Below are positions 8,579 to 18,506 of a stretch of 64,000 bases of DNA, piece after piece (position 1 is the first letter of the stretch; each line of letters begins with the position of its first letter). The position numbers were made by a program, and so were the translations under genes. Origin of the DNA: Diplonema japonicum. Taxonomy: Eukaryota; Euglenozoa; Diplonemea; Diplonemida; Diplonemidae. The stretch lies in assembly GCA_964019335.1 (NCBI GenBank), contig OZ025651.1, positions 372,001 through 436,000 on the forward strand. Reading direction: 5' to 3'. The notes below the pieces were generated by a model. The model did not search any database. It had not been told where the DNA came from and was given only the letters and a program-made list of their open reading frames with translations.

Positions 8579-10913
8579 CTATACTTCCGGATCGACATGT
8601 TTCGTGGAGGAAGGAGATCTGCGTCCCTTGCTGCCTTCACTTTTCGGGCTTTTACCCCCTTCCTGTTGCGCTCCAGTATCCTCTAGCGGCTCCTTGATTA
8701 TAAGCCGGATAGTACCGGTGTGAGAAACAAACACGACGCCAGCTCCATTTTGATGACCAATGTAGTCCGATGTCGAAAAAATAGTCAGAACTCGCGCGTT
8801 CTTCGAGACCTTCAACCCGTCTGATTTTTCCTGGTGGGCTCGGAAGATGTATTTCAGGTTGTTTGTGGACAGAAAGTCGTCGACGGCTTTGGAACCAAAC
8901 ACGATAATGCCCTGTCCTCTCGGGTTCTCGCCGAACCCGTGTTCGTTAAGACCTTCTTCTGTCTCCGCTGGGTCAGACCAACAGCAGTCTGCAGCCATTT
9001 CTCGGCATAGCTGAATTTGCGGTGGTTCTTCTGGCCCGCATTCGAAAAATGTTTCAAATCGTGGGAAATGAAATGTATCGCGCAGACGGAACATTCTGGT
9101 GTCCGCACCACCGCCGAACCTTGGGATCCCCCCGTGCGTGCAGAAAATTGTATTGTCAATGACCGCAGTCAGAGGAAGCCATTTGAATGCACCGTTAATC
9201 GCCGACCACACGTTTTCCCCAAGAATTGTCCCAAACCTCTTGTGGCACTGTGCCTTCAAAGAACCATCCCCATAAGTGCGGATGTCCCCATTGACCAAAC
9301 GATCTTCGTGGTTCCCCCGGAGCAGAAACAACGATTTTGGGGAGATCGCTTTCAATGCGAACAGCATGGCAATACACTCAATACCATGCGGACCGCGATC
9401 GACGTAGTCACCTGGGTTTTTATTTTTTTATTTTATATTTTTATTTCACTCTTCGTCATTTTCTTCACTCACTAGGGGCCTCATTATTTAACGCGAAATG
9501 GCCATTATTTAACGCGAAACGGCCATTATTTAACGCGAAATCGCCATTATTTAACTAGTTAAATAATGAGATTTTGCAGTTAAATAATGGCCCTTCAGAG
9601 TGAAAAAATGGGTCTTGTCGTGGAAAAAAATGCACCCAACCCCTTGAAAAATTTTTTTGGGGTGGGGGTATTTTGACTATTTTTGGCCATCTGAGGCCAT
9701 TCCAGCCCTTAAAAGTGGGAATAAGTGCCTTACTTCCCCTTTAAATGCCACGGCGAAATAGCTACCCTGTATTACCTTAGGAAAATCCCCAAAAAGCTGA
9801 CCTGCGTGAAAAAAAACAGCAGTGAAAGCAGTGAAGAGTGAGTGACTCAAATGACGAAGAGTGAAATAAAACGACTTACTTGCCGCCAAATGAGCCATTA
9901 TTTAACACTCGTTACCCGTTTTTTTGCACTCGGGCCCTGCGGGCCCTCGTGCAAAAAATTCGGGAACTCGAGTTAAATAATGACTCATTATTTGTTGGCA
10001 ATAAATAGTTATTTGTTGTTGCATACCCAAAAACAGGAAATTATGAGGTGTGTATTTGATGTTCTTGAACAGAACGAGCTCGGAGAGGAAGTAGTGCAGG
10101 TCTCGGAAATTTCCGTGAATGTCCCCGAAAACATAAATAGGGGACTGTAGTTGGAGCTGCAGCGGTTCGGTCTTTAAATGGCTTGTAACCTCCGCACAGA
10201 GTGCTATGAGATGCCGGCCAAACGCATCGATAGTACCTGGCCGCTTCAGGTGTTCAAAGCTGCTCGCAAATGAATGCGTGAGGTAATCATATACTGACTC
10301 TGCTACATTGCTGCCATAAGGAGACACGGCACCTCCACCGGAACCTGGATTTTTTAAATTTTCTTTTAAATTTTTTTAAAAGAGACACACCCCAGCTATC
10401 TTGGAATGCTTTTAGAGTGTGTTTTGACACAATCCCGTTCGTGTTTGTCACCCGTTTTTCCTTCAACTGTCCTTTGTTCAAGGGTGCGGGACGCCGTTTG
10501 CCTTTTTGAGGTTTTTCCTCCGGCGGGGGTTGGGGTTCTTCATTTGAAGATGGGAGGGAAGCTTCAGATCCATTGTCCTCCATTCCCTCCAGTTCTTCAG
10601 ATAACATGATATTTTCCGAGTCGCCTGGAAATTTCCCGCACACAGGTGTGTCTGCTTCTCTATTATCTATCCTGTTTCTGCTGTCCATGAACAGTTTGAG
10701 AAGTGGGACTTTCTCTGCTCTCCCTTGTTTTCCCACCATGATTACGTGGTTCGCCATTTCGTAGTTGTCCTGCTTGTTCTTCGGGCTGCTCCCCTTCAGC
10801 TTCAACGCGGAATTCTCTTCCTTCAACCGCTCGACCTCTTTCATGTAATATTGCAGCTTTGCATCGGGTTCCGTTGGGATCTCTTTTTCCTTCACTTTTT
10901 TGAAGGCCGACAT
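8579..10913 (-). CDS. PPP-family Ser/Thr phosphatase, three exons, repeat-bearing intron
   Basis: Exons are 10391-10913, 10027-10344 and 8579-9411, giving 557 residues. Introns are 46 nt (GTGTGT...CCAG) and 615 nt (GTATGC...CCCAG); both splice in phase 1 and rebuild the catalytic motifs across the junctions. Residues 1-174 are a low-complexity N-terminal extension with a short coiled coil (about 22-43). The catalytic domain shows GDIHG (248-252), GDYVDRG (281-287, formed across the 615-nt intron), GNHE (313-316), then CTHGG; the RAHE motif reads RAHQ. It probably dephosphorylates Ser/Thr in the cytosol or nucleus as a divergent PP1/PP2A relative; the Glu-to-Gln change and the long extension set it apart. 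The Lys/Ser-rich tail is unlike PP1. Confidence 0.85.
9440..9993. repeat. Nested inverted/tandem repeat element inside the phosphatase intron
   Basis: Inside the 615-nt intron are: four head-to-tail 21-bp units starting at 9482, 9503, 9524 and 9545, each opening with CATTATTTAAC; a perfect 24-bp palindrome at 9545-9568; a perfect 22-bp inverted pair at 9440-9461 and 9849-9870; and further CATTATTTAAC/GTTAAATAATG motifs at 9896-9906 and 9972-9982. A GC-rich hairpin flanked by T6/A6 lies near 9918-9957. No coding capacity. It looks like a small non-autonomous DNA element or nested pair of elements. Confidence 0.6.
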
Positions 10914-10987
10914 TTCTTTTTTTTTTCTTCTGCTTCTTTGAGATGTGGGTACAAGAAATTCAAAAAAAAAAAAAAAAAAAAAAACCT

Positions 10988-11857
10988 TCACACCCTGTCG
11001 TGAGACGGGTCATGTTTTTCGCCCACAATACCAGCTGTTTCCAAGATATACCGGTCCACCTCGTGGCCCATGACGGCAGCCCGGTCGACCTTCCGGGAGC
11101 TATCGACAGAAGCATCACGGGACCCGATCCTCCGCTGAAATGTTTCATAGTGGCCGGCTGTTCCGACTCCATACACAGCGATACTCTGCACATGCACCTC
11201 AGGGTCATGAGAAAGAGGGACCGAGCAGTCGTAGTCAGGGTGATGCTCGAGGATAGCACAGGACTGCATATTGGAAGCGATTTGCAAAGGCCCGAGGTTA
11301 AGGTCACTTGGAACAGCAGTCGGGTTGGTGAGGTGCTGGATGACAAGTTTACGTCCAGACGCGGAAAATACAAATGGGACCGAACCAGGTTTCCACTTTG
11401 GATTGCAGATTGAAGGCCATGACACAACCAATGCGCCCAAAGTGCCTATCGGCAGGTTCAAGACAATTACCGTGTGAGCAGGGTATAGTCCTACCGTGGA
11501 AAGTAGGTTTGATTTGTTCAAACCACTTGTCTCTGAGTCGTATAGCTTCTTCCATTCAGATGATGGTCCTGGGATGTACCACCTTAAGTTTTGTAGTCCT
11601 GGTGCTGTTTGGTCGCTGGGCTCGTTTGAGAGACCTATGCACCGCCCCCTCCACCACCACTGCACGCCTTTTGCTCTTCCGCCGCCTACGACGCACGGCG
11701 GCGGTACAGCGAACCATCTTGCGAATTCCTTGTAGCTCATGCCTACCTTCTCCTTCCCCTCCTTCTTGAAGTACTCGAAGGCTGCGTTCTCCGCCTCCGT
11801 GTCCACGCTCACATCTTTCGGCCATTCCAGCTTCGTTTTTCCATTTTGAGCTCCCAT
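10988..11857 (-). CDS. Predicted N-myristoylated protein of unknown function
   Basis: The chosen ATG at 11857 gives 289 residues; the open frame upstream to 11953 is homopolymer-rich. The N-terminus MGAQNGK has Gly2 and a small residue at position 6, which fits a myristoylation site and so predicts membrane attachment. The rest is globular, with a short charged helical region (about 20-50), a Trp-rich stretch (about 65-75) and a hydrophobic segment near 135-155 (HTVIVLNLPIGTLGALVVSW) that may be a buried strand pair rather than a membrane helix. No domain is recognised. It ends 75 nt upstream of the phosphatase start, a typical spacing for this array. Confidence 0.65.
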   Translation of the reverse strand: MGAQNGKTKLEWPKDVSVDTEAENAAFEYFKKEGKEKVGMSYKEFARWFAVPPPCVVGGGRAKGVQWWWRGRCIGLSNEPSDQTAPGLQNLRWYIPGPSSEWKKLYDSETSGLNKSNLLSTVGLYPAHTVIVLNLPIGTLGALVVSWPSICNPKWKPGSVPFVFSASGRKLVIQHLTNPTAVPSDLNLGPLQIASNMQSCAILEHHPDYDCSVPLSHDPEVHVQSIAVYGVGTAGHYETFQRRIGSRDASVDSSRKVDRAAVMGHEVDRYILETAGIVGEKHDPSHDRV

Positions 11858-12040
11858 TGTGTGGCTGTTCGTGTTTGTAAACAAATAAGGGAACGGGGGG
11901 GGGGGGGATTTCTTATAAAAAAAGGGGGTGGGTAATGGGGTATAGCTACACACTTAAAAAAGGAAGTTAGTCTTCAAAAAAAAAAAAAACCTCTCTTTTT
12001 TTTCATTTTTTATCTGCGTTCAAAACAATAAAAAATCTCT

Positions 12041-12078
<38 letters not shown>

Positions 12079-12179
12079 GCTAACGAGCTAACAAATAAGA
12101 AGCACACTTTAAAAAGGAATAAGAAAAGAGAGCGTGACACTAGCGGACGTAGCGTCAAGGCCATGGTGGACTTAGGAGG
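11858..12179. other. Intergenic, homopolymers
   Basis: This stretch contains a G11 run near 11897 and an A-run of about 33 nt at 12044-12076. No gene or structured element is seen. Confidence 0.6.
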
Positions 12180-12843
12180 CTAACGCGGCTGCTGCTGCTG
12201 CTGAATGCCCTGCCCTTGCTGGACTCCTTGCTGGTTGGTGCCCTGCTGATAGTTAGCCCCTTGTTGGTAGTTCTGGTATTGGCCCTGGTTGGGCTGCTGG
12301 TACTGCTGGTTGTTTTGGTACTGACCCTGGTTGGGCTGCTGGTACTGCTGATTGTTCTGGTACTGACCCTGGTTGGGTTGCTGGTACTGGCCCTGCTGAT
12401 TGTTCTGGTACTGACCCTGATTGGGCTGCTGGTACTGGCCTTGATTGGGTTGCTGGTACTGTCCCTGTCCCTGGCCTTGGCCCTGGTTGGGCTGCTGGTA
12501 TCTGTTGTTCGCGTTGTACTGCTGGTTTTGCTGGTACCCCTGCTGGTTTTGCTGGTTTTGCTGGTCCTGAATGTGCTGCTGGTAGTCCGCGTTGTTGTTG
12601 ACGGTGTTTGGGGGTCTCTGCTGCTGCATGTTGGGCTGACCCTGCGGCTGCTGGTTGGGCTGCGGCTGCGTGTTGGGCTGACCCTGCGGCTGCGTGTTGG
12701 GCTGGTTCACATTGTTGATGGCCTCTTTCTCTGCGTTCTGCACAGGGACCACGTTGGGCGAAGCCTGCGTGGGGGGCGTCAGCGGAACTCCTGCACCGGG
12801 TTCAGTTGCTTTGTCCTGAGGAATAGGCTGCTGCTGCTGCTGC

Positions 12844-12877
<34 letters not shown>

Positions 12878-14173
12878 GCTGCTGTTGCTGCTGCTGCTGT
12901 TGTTGTTGCTGTTCCTGTTTACGCTGTTCTTCCTGCTTTCTCAGTTCCTGCTGGTGCTGCTCACTAGGCTGCTGCTGCCTCGCTTGGGCGTGCTGCTGCA
13001 TGGCTTCGTCCTGCTTCCTAATCTGCTCTAGTTTCTTCATCTCCATCTCCTTCTTCTCCTGTAATTCGTTCTCCCTTTCTGGTTAACACAACATACCATC
13101 TCGTCATTGCGCTTCTGGCGATCGGCATCACGGGCCGCTTTCTCCTCATCAATCTTGCGCTGCTTTGCGGCCTCTTCTGCGGCCTTCTCCTCTGGGGTCT
13201 TGGAACGCCAGTACTCCTTGTGTTCGTTGTCAAGGTGCGGGTTGTGGATGGGGTGGTGCTCGTCAGGACCGTCGTCACTGATGTGTATGCCCTGCGCAGG
13301 GGTCACCACCATGCTGTGGATGTCTTGGTTGTCAGCGAGGTGCCCAGTGGTGGCAGTAACCCCGAAGTACCACCCTAGCGGGAGGTCGATCTCGACAGAG
13401 GCACCGCAGTAGGTCTCGGGGCCGTTCCCTGTTGACAGCCACACCTCCACGATCTTGTTTTTGTACTGAACACGGGCGTTCACCACCTTTTTTTTTTTCT
13501 TTTTCCCCCCCTCTTGTCCCCCCCCTCAAACTCCATACATCAGTGACGGCAGTGTTGCGGAACTGATAAACGCATCGCAGAAGACCCTCGTGCAGAAGAT
13601 CGTTGTTGGTGTTCCACACACGGTTTTCACCACCGTTCTGTAATTATAAATTTTTTTTTTCTTTTTCTTTTTCCCCTCCCCTTCTTGTACCTTCAACAGA
13701 GTGACACTGGGGTTGTCCTGCGAACCATCGTTGTCGTAGGTGTCGAAGATGAGGGCGATCCCGTTAAAGTTGGAGGGCGAGCCCCAAAGGTCTCCGACAG
13801 TTTTCACAGGGTTCTCAACGTACCAGAAGGCGATGCCGTCGGCACCTGGTGAGCGGGGCCCGTGGATGCGGAAGCCCATAACAACCTGCCACTGAGGAAT
13901 GTTGTTGGGCTCGTCATTCCATAGCCACCCGTCTCGGCTTTGTTTGTCGGGTGTAAGCCGCACATAGTTGTCAGTCACTACAGTGTCGCCACCAAAGTCC
14001 CAGTAAGGAATTCCCCCCTGCCACCAATCCTGAATAAACGGAGGGGTCAGCGAATGATGATGAATAACTTCCTGCTCATAGGCTGACCACTCACAACTAG
14101 CCTGCGCCACCAACACTGCAACGGCAGCTAACCTCGCCATCTTTTCAGCAGCTGCGGATAAATGTGATTCCAT
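12180..14173 (-). CDS. L-type (legume/ERGIC-53-like) lectin with prion-like Gln/Asn-rich tail
   Basis: Exons 13691-14173, 13539-13637, 13097-13486 and 12180-13058 give 616 residues; introns are 53, 52 and 38 nt, all phase 0 with GT...AG ends. Residues 1-28 are a signal peptide (a second in-frame ATG at 14140 would give a shorter one). Residues about 30-255 are an L-type lectin domain with the calcium-site motif IFDTYDNDGSQDNP. An acidic linker and a charged helix rich in Glu/Lys/Arg follow (about 265-345). From about 370 on the chain is poly-Gln then repeats of Y-Q-Q-P-N-Q-G-Q, without any membrane segment or ER-retrieval signal. Family members are ER/Golgi cargo receptors for glycoproteins, normally anchored by a C-terminal helix; here that part is replaced by a low-complexity tail. 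Confidence 0.85.
12830..12930 (-). repeat. Poly-glutamine codon tract in the lectin gene
   Basis: About 30 consecutive CAG/CAA codons encode uninterrupted Gln within exon 4 of the lectin gene. The mixture of CAG and CAA suggests that selection keeps the peptide rather than a pure trinucleotide expansion. Confidence 0.85.
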
Positions 14174-14223
14174 TTTGTTTGACAAAACGGAAAAAGGAAG
14201 AATGAGAACTAAAAGTAACAGTA

Positions 14224-14254
<31 letters not shown>

Positions 14255-15084
14255 GAGAGAGAGAGAAAAAAAAAGAAAGGTAGACAGAGAGAGAGAGAGA
14301 GCGAGAGAGTGCGTGTGTGCGGGAGAGAAAGTATAAAAAGAAACAACAAAAGAAAAAAAAAAGAAAACAACGCATTAATTGTAGGGGGGGGGGGGGGCTT
14401 TTCCCCCCCCCTCCCTCCTCTGTTTCTAGTTTACTATTTAAATGCAAAACGTAGGAAATAATTCTTTTTTTTGTTTTTAAAAGTATCACTACTTTTATTT
14501 TTTTAAAAGGCTTCCCTTGTTCCATCCCGTTATTAAAAAAAAGTTTCTTTTCATGGGAGAGAAGTGCTTACAGCGCTGCCAAACAAAAAAAAAAAAAAAA
14601 AAAAAAAAAAGAGGCATTTAAGGGTACCTGCGGTAGTGGCAGGACGCCTTGGTGGAAAAAAAAAGCACAAAACATTGACCACAAAGATACTATCGGCAGC
14701 TTTTTCTTCTTTTTTCTTTTTTTTTTTTTTCTCTTGAGAGGAAATATACGAGTGAATAAAATAAATAAATAAAAAAAAACAAAAATAAATAAAAACCCTT
14801 CCCTTACGTTAGCAATTTTTCCTTCTTCTTCTTCATCTTGTTCTCTTTTTCTTTTTCTTTTTTTTTTTTCCGTCTGCTTCTTTTTTCTCTTCTATTCGAT
14901 GATAAAACTGGTTTCTCTCCCTCTCTTACTCTCCCCCTCCCCCTTTCTCTTATTTCTTCTTCTTCTTACCAACAAGCCAGAACACAGAAAGATCTCAGGG
15001 CACTCTGGAAGACACCTGAAGATATGAAGGGGTGGGACATGTGATCTGCAACAGAACAAAAAAAAAAAAAGAAGAAAAAAAACC
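14174..15084. other. Intergenic, homopolymers, GA repeats and one SINE tail
   Basis: GA-rich repeats lie at about 14250-14330, a G12/C9 block at about 14385-14412, and A-runs of up to 29 nt. A 45-bp SINE tail is annotated separately at 14611-14655. No gene is supported. Confidence 0.55.
14611..14655 (-). mobile_element. Short SINE 3'-end fragment (tail i)
   Basis: On the minus strand this reads GGCGTCCTGCCAC then GCAGGTACCCTTAAA and ends CTC before a T-run. It matches the 3' tail of the SINE at 62295-62577 and the fragments at 23107-23146 and 56236-56276. It is flanked by T-runs on both sides in sense orientation, like the longer elements. Confidence 0.55.
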
Positions 15085-16048
15085 CTACAGCCCAACAAAG
15101 GGAGGTGACTGTTCCGCGTCGTTCAGTGTAGGGGTAGGAGGCGATTCTTCTATAACGCCTGCATCGAGGAGGTCGTTGCCAAGTTTGGTGAGTTCTCTGG
15201 AGTTTTTCTTTGTGGGAAAAAAAAAAAAATATATGAGTTAAAGGAGGCCGGTGTTGGCGGCGCCCTGCACAAGAACTGTCTACTTGATTACAGGGGGCGC
15301 GCCGCGGCCGAGTTGTAGCTTCTTCTGCGTTCCGCGTCGTGTCCTTAATGCATGCGGTGTACAGCTCAACCCCAGCCGGTGCGTCCCGGGTAACCAAGAT
15401 TCTGCGCTCGTGCAGTTTGCTGCCTGTTCGTCACCCTGAGCATCTGCATTATGTTCTTCCACTCGGGCGCTACCGGTGATGACCGACGAGGAGGTCAACA
15501 GCGAACAACACATCTGATGTTTCTCTTACATTCTCATGTTATCCCCACCACCTGGCAAAAAAAAAAAAAAAAAAACTGCAAACATACCGCCTTCGGTCCG
15601 ACATTGACCGTCCAGTAAGCCTTCGTGAAACAGGGGTAGCAACGGGGATGATCTCTGGTGACTCAAGCGAGCCTGTAGAAGCGTTATCAGAGATGTTTTG
15701 GTCAGGGTTGTGGACAGCAGCGCCTAGAGGCGAGTCGCTGTTTTGTTTCATGGTAGCTTCAAGCCTAGAGCTGCCTCCCGAAGCAGCGCACGCTACAGTC
15801 TGGTTCAGTGTGGACTGCCAAAACTGGTTCCCTGTTCCCGATTCGCTCCCCCGCCGGCTCCTCTGTCCCGCCTCTTTTCTCTCCTTGTAAGCAATCGACC
15901 CGATTTTTCTGTGGTGATTGATCTCCCTACCCGCCACGCATTTCGAATATCCACCCGCCACCACTCCAAACAACAAGCTTTCGCCCCCATTAAGCGCAGC
16001 AATATTAGCTAGCCAACAACACGCAGGTGACTCCACCACGACTTCCAT
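15085..16048 (-). CDS. Unknown protein, two exons, intron carries a SINE
   Basis: Exon 1 is 15588-16048 and exon 2 is 15085-15196, joined in phase 2 to give 190 residues. The intron (15197-15587, 391 nt) starts GTATGTTTG, ends ACTCCAG and contains the SINE at 15230-15556. Exon 2 encodes a hydrophilic acidic end (ELTKLGNDLLDAGVIEES...) that is absent if the intron is read through; read-through instead gives poly-Phe and a stop inside the SINE. Exon 1 has a Cys/Gly-rich start (about 8-40), a basic stretch (about 50-75) and a Ser/Asn-rich remainder. No domain is recognised. The T-run next to the donor is the likely SINE target. Confidence 0.6.
15230..15556 (-). mobile_element. SINE-like element, copy A (intronic)
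   Basis: This ~325-bp interspersed repeat shares most of its length with copies at 40694-41011 and 62295-62577. Sense orientation (minus) starts CCAGGTGGTGGGGATAAC after a T-run and ends CTTTAACTCATATA before a T13 run. It has no conserved coding frame of its own and no convincing Pol III boxes. It sits inside the intron of the 15085-16048 gene. Confidence 0.75.
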
Positions 16049-16327
16049 TTGGGTACAAAGAGTATGAAGGCAAGTTGTGTGTGGGGTGGGGGTGCCCTTT
16101 CTTTTTAATATCATTCGCGGTAACTTTTAAGGAGGGGGTGTTAAGACATACTAGGGAAGGGGGTAGGAATAGTTTTTTTTTTCCTTCTTTTCTTTTGTAC
16201 TGTTGCATTTTATTCTACACAGGAAGGGGGGATTTTTAAAAAAAGAAAACGGAGGGGGGGGGCGGGGGTCACAACACCAAAGAAGGAGAAAAAAAAAAGA
16301 GAAACAAAACAGTAACAAAAAGTAAGG

Positions 16328-18125
16328 TTAAATCTCCTTCACCCACTCGTAAGCCCCCGCGAACCGATCAGCCTGTAAAAAAAAAAAAAAACAAAAAATT
16401 ATTTTCCATTGAAAAAAAAACAACCCCCCACAAATACCATCTGGGCGAAAAATTTGATACCAACTATCGCTTCACTCATAAAAGTAATTGAGTAGCGGAG
16501 CTCCTTGATGCTGGCCTATGGGGAAAAAAAAGTTTAAAAAAAAAAAATACACATACAGATCTGCCTGACTTGAACAGACACCGAAGCTCTTTTACATTGC
16601 TGAGGAGATCAGAAGCATCTTGGGACCCAATGATTGTTGAAAGCGCCTTTTTGAGCTCATCTTTCGTGACCTCTGACTTGTTGTTACACAAGACACGGAT
16701 CAACAGTTCTGAGATGGCGGTGAGGTCCTGCGAGACTATTACTTTATCGATTAGCTGAATGATGGCTTCGTACGCGGCAAGACTGGACCCTTGCGCGACC
16801 AATGCCCAGATTGTATTTGTTGTATAAGCCGACCGAAGGAAGCGAACAATTGGAACACCGAAGAGGCTGTAGAAATCGCTTTGTTGCAGAGCAGCTGTTT
16901 GCCCGTCCTCGTCGGGAAGCCCAGCCAGGCTTTTGATAGCGCCTTCACCGAAGAGCCTTGTTAGCAAGTCCTGAAGCTGGGTTTGTGTTAAACCGCTGTT
17001 TTTTCTTCCCATTTTCATCATGACCCTGGTAACGACTTCCAAGCCTTCGTCAGAGATGCTTAGAACGCGAGGTGGTTGCCATTTGAAGGAATCCAGGGTG
17101 CCCGACCCGAAACTGGTAGAGTCCTCGAAGCAGTTCTGGATGACAACGTCGATTTCCGTCCCGCCGTAGGGATTGTAGTCATAGATGGACGCTCCTGAAA
17201 CAGGAACAATGACAATTCGTTCGTTTTCTATTGCGAACGATATGTCTGGTGACGCTGTGCCCCATACCTCCCCGCCCCCGATGGCGCCGTGGCAACCGAA
17301 GGAGAAGTTAAACCCGCATAGTTCCGGGTCGCTCGTTGTTATCAAACAGGTTCCTTTGCTGTACGCACCGTCGCAGCCCGGGAGAAGCGTGTTGAACGTG
17401 TGCCACTTCATCTTCAACTCCCCTGGCGCACCGTCGTTCTGCGAGATCAACGCCTTCCCAAGACACCCACTGTATGTTGTGTACAGTATAATATGCTCCT
17501 TCGTCGGGGGTAGCACAACGGGTTTGTTGCTAAACGGTGAGCAGTATATAAACCCTGATGGGATGCCTTCAAACTCGCTATACCGATCCCATTGTACTCC
17601 AAGTGGCAACGAAGCTGCGGTGATATCTGGTAAGGGTAGCGATGGGGCGTCTGGCTCAGACGAGGTATCGCTTGCATTGGACGATACGAGAACCTGTTTT
17701 CGAAGACGGGGCTGCGCGCCGAGCGTTCCAAAACCACGTTCCGAACCGGAGCTGCTGTCGTAGGCAAACGACCTGCCCGCGATGCCCATAACAGGGGATT
17801 CTTCTGCTTCGGATGTGTTGTCTCTGACCATTGCACGGATGCCCTGTTGTATAGGCCTTTTCGAGGCTTGGTTTTTCGCACGTTCTCGATTTTGTTGCCG
17901 TCTTTCTCTGTCGTCAGTGTCGTAGTCATCGTCGCTGCTGTGTATGCTTGCGGGGGGTGGCTTCTTGCCTATGTTTGCGGTCACGTCGCCCAGGTCCATC
18001 CCTGGCAGGTCTACATCGCTTTCGCTGTCGTCGAAGTTGTGTTTCGCACTCGACTCCACCTCGCTGCCTGTGTCTCCTTCGTGCCGAAACCCGTCTTCGT
18101 CCGAGCTCGAGTCGTCGAACTGCAT
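16328..18125 (-). CDS. Large acidic-N-terminal protein of unknown function, three exons
   Basis: Exons 16557-18125, 16438-16515 and 16328-16372 give 563 residues; introns are 41 nt (GTATGTG...CATAG) and 65 nt (GTATTTG...TTACAG), both phase 0. The start is taken at MQFDDSSSDEDGF (18125), because an upstream in-frame extension is homopolymer-coded. Residues 1-110 are Ser/Asp/Glu-rich with clusters resembling casein-kinase-2 sites; about 110-185 are basic then Ser-rich; 190-345 form a globular Gly/Cys/aromatic region; 350-550 are mainly helical. The two terminal exons extend the last helices (ASIKELRYSITFMSEAI..., ADRFAGAYEWVKEI). I recognise no family. The acidic head suggests a nuclear or chaperone-like role, which is only a guess. 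Confidence 0.65.
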
Positions 18126-18506
18126 ATTCTTTCTCCTCCTTTTCCTTCCCCCGTGTACACTATAGTGCGGGTTTTTTTTTTTTTTTCTTTTTTTTTTATT
18201 GTCAATACCTGCCAAAGGAAGGCAATCTATTCAGAAGACTAAAAAAAAAATAAACACGTGAGCGTGAAAACGAGGAGGGGGGGGGGGGGGGAGAGAGTAT
18301 TTCATTTTTTTATTATTCTCTGCTTTTTTCTTTTTCTTTCTTGTGGATCTCCCTTGGGCAACTAATAAAAAAAGGGGGGGGGGGGAAGGAAAGGAAAAAA
18401 AAAAGGGAGGAAAAAAAAAAAAAAAAAAAACCACACGCTTGTCACAGTAAAATAAAAAGGAAAGAAAACCATTTGGAAAAAGCCGAGGTAATGTGTGTTG
18501 GTTCCT
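18126..18506. other. Intergenic, homopolymers
   Basis: T-, A- and G-runs are present (G14 near 18278-18291). No gene or structured element is supported. Confidence 0.6.

Noticed and set aside
12216-13031. A 271-codon plus-strand frame rich in Leu/Val opposite the lectin tail
   Set aside because: It is the mirror of the Gln/Asn-rich repeat codons of the lectin exon; repetitive antisense frame without independent support.
15280-15513. Similar short peptides (CCSLLTS-SVITGSA...) encoded in SINE copies A, B and C
   Set aside because: The similarity follows from nucleotide identity of the repeat; copy C has a deletion that breaks the peptide, so there is no sign of protein-level selection.
15230-15556. 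tRNA- or 7SL-derived origin of the SINE
   Set aside because: I looked for A- and B-box motifs and found only weak, badly spaced matches.
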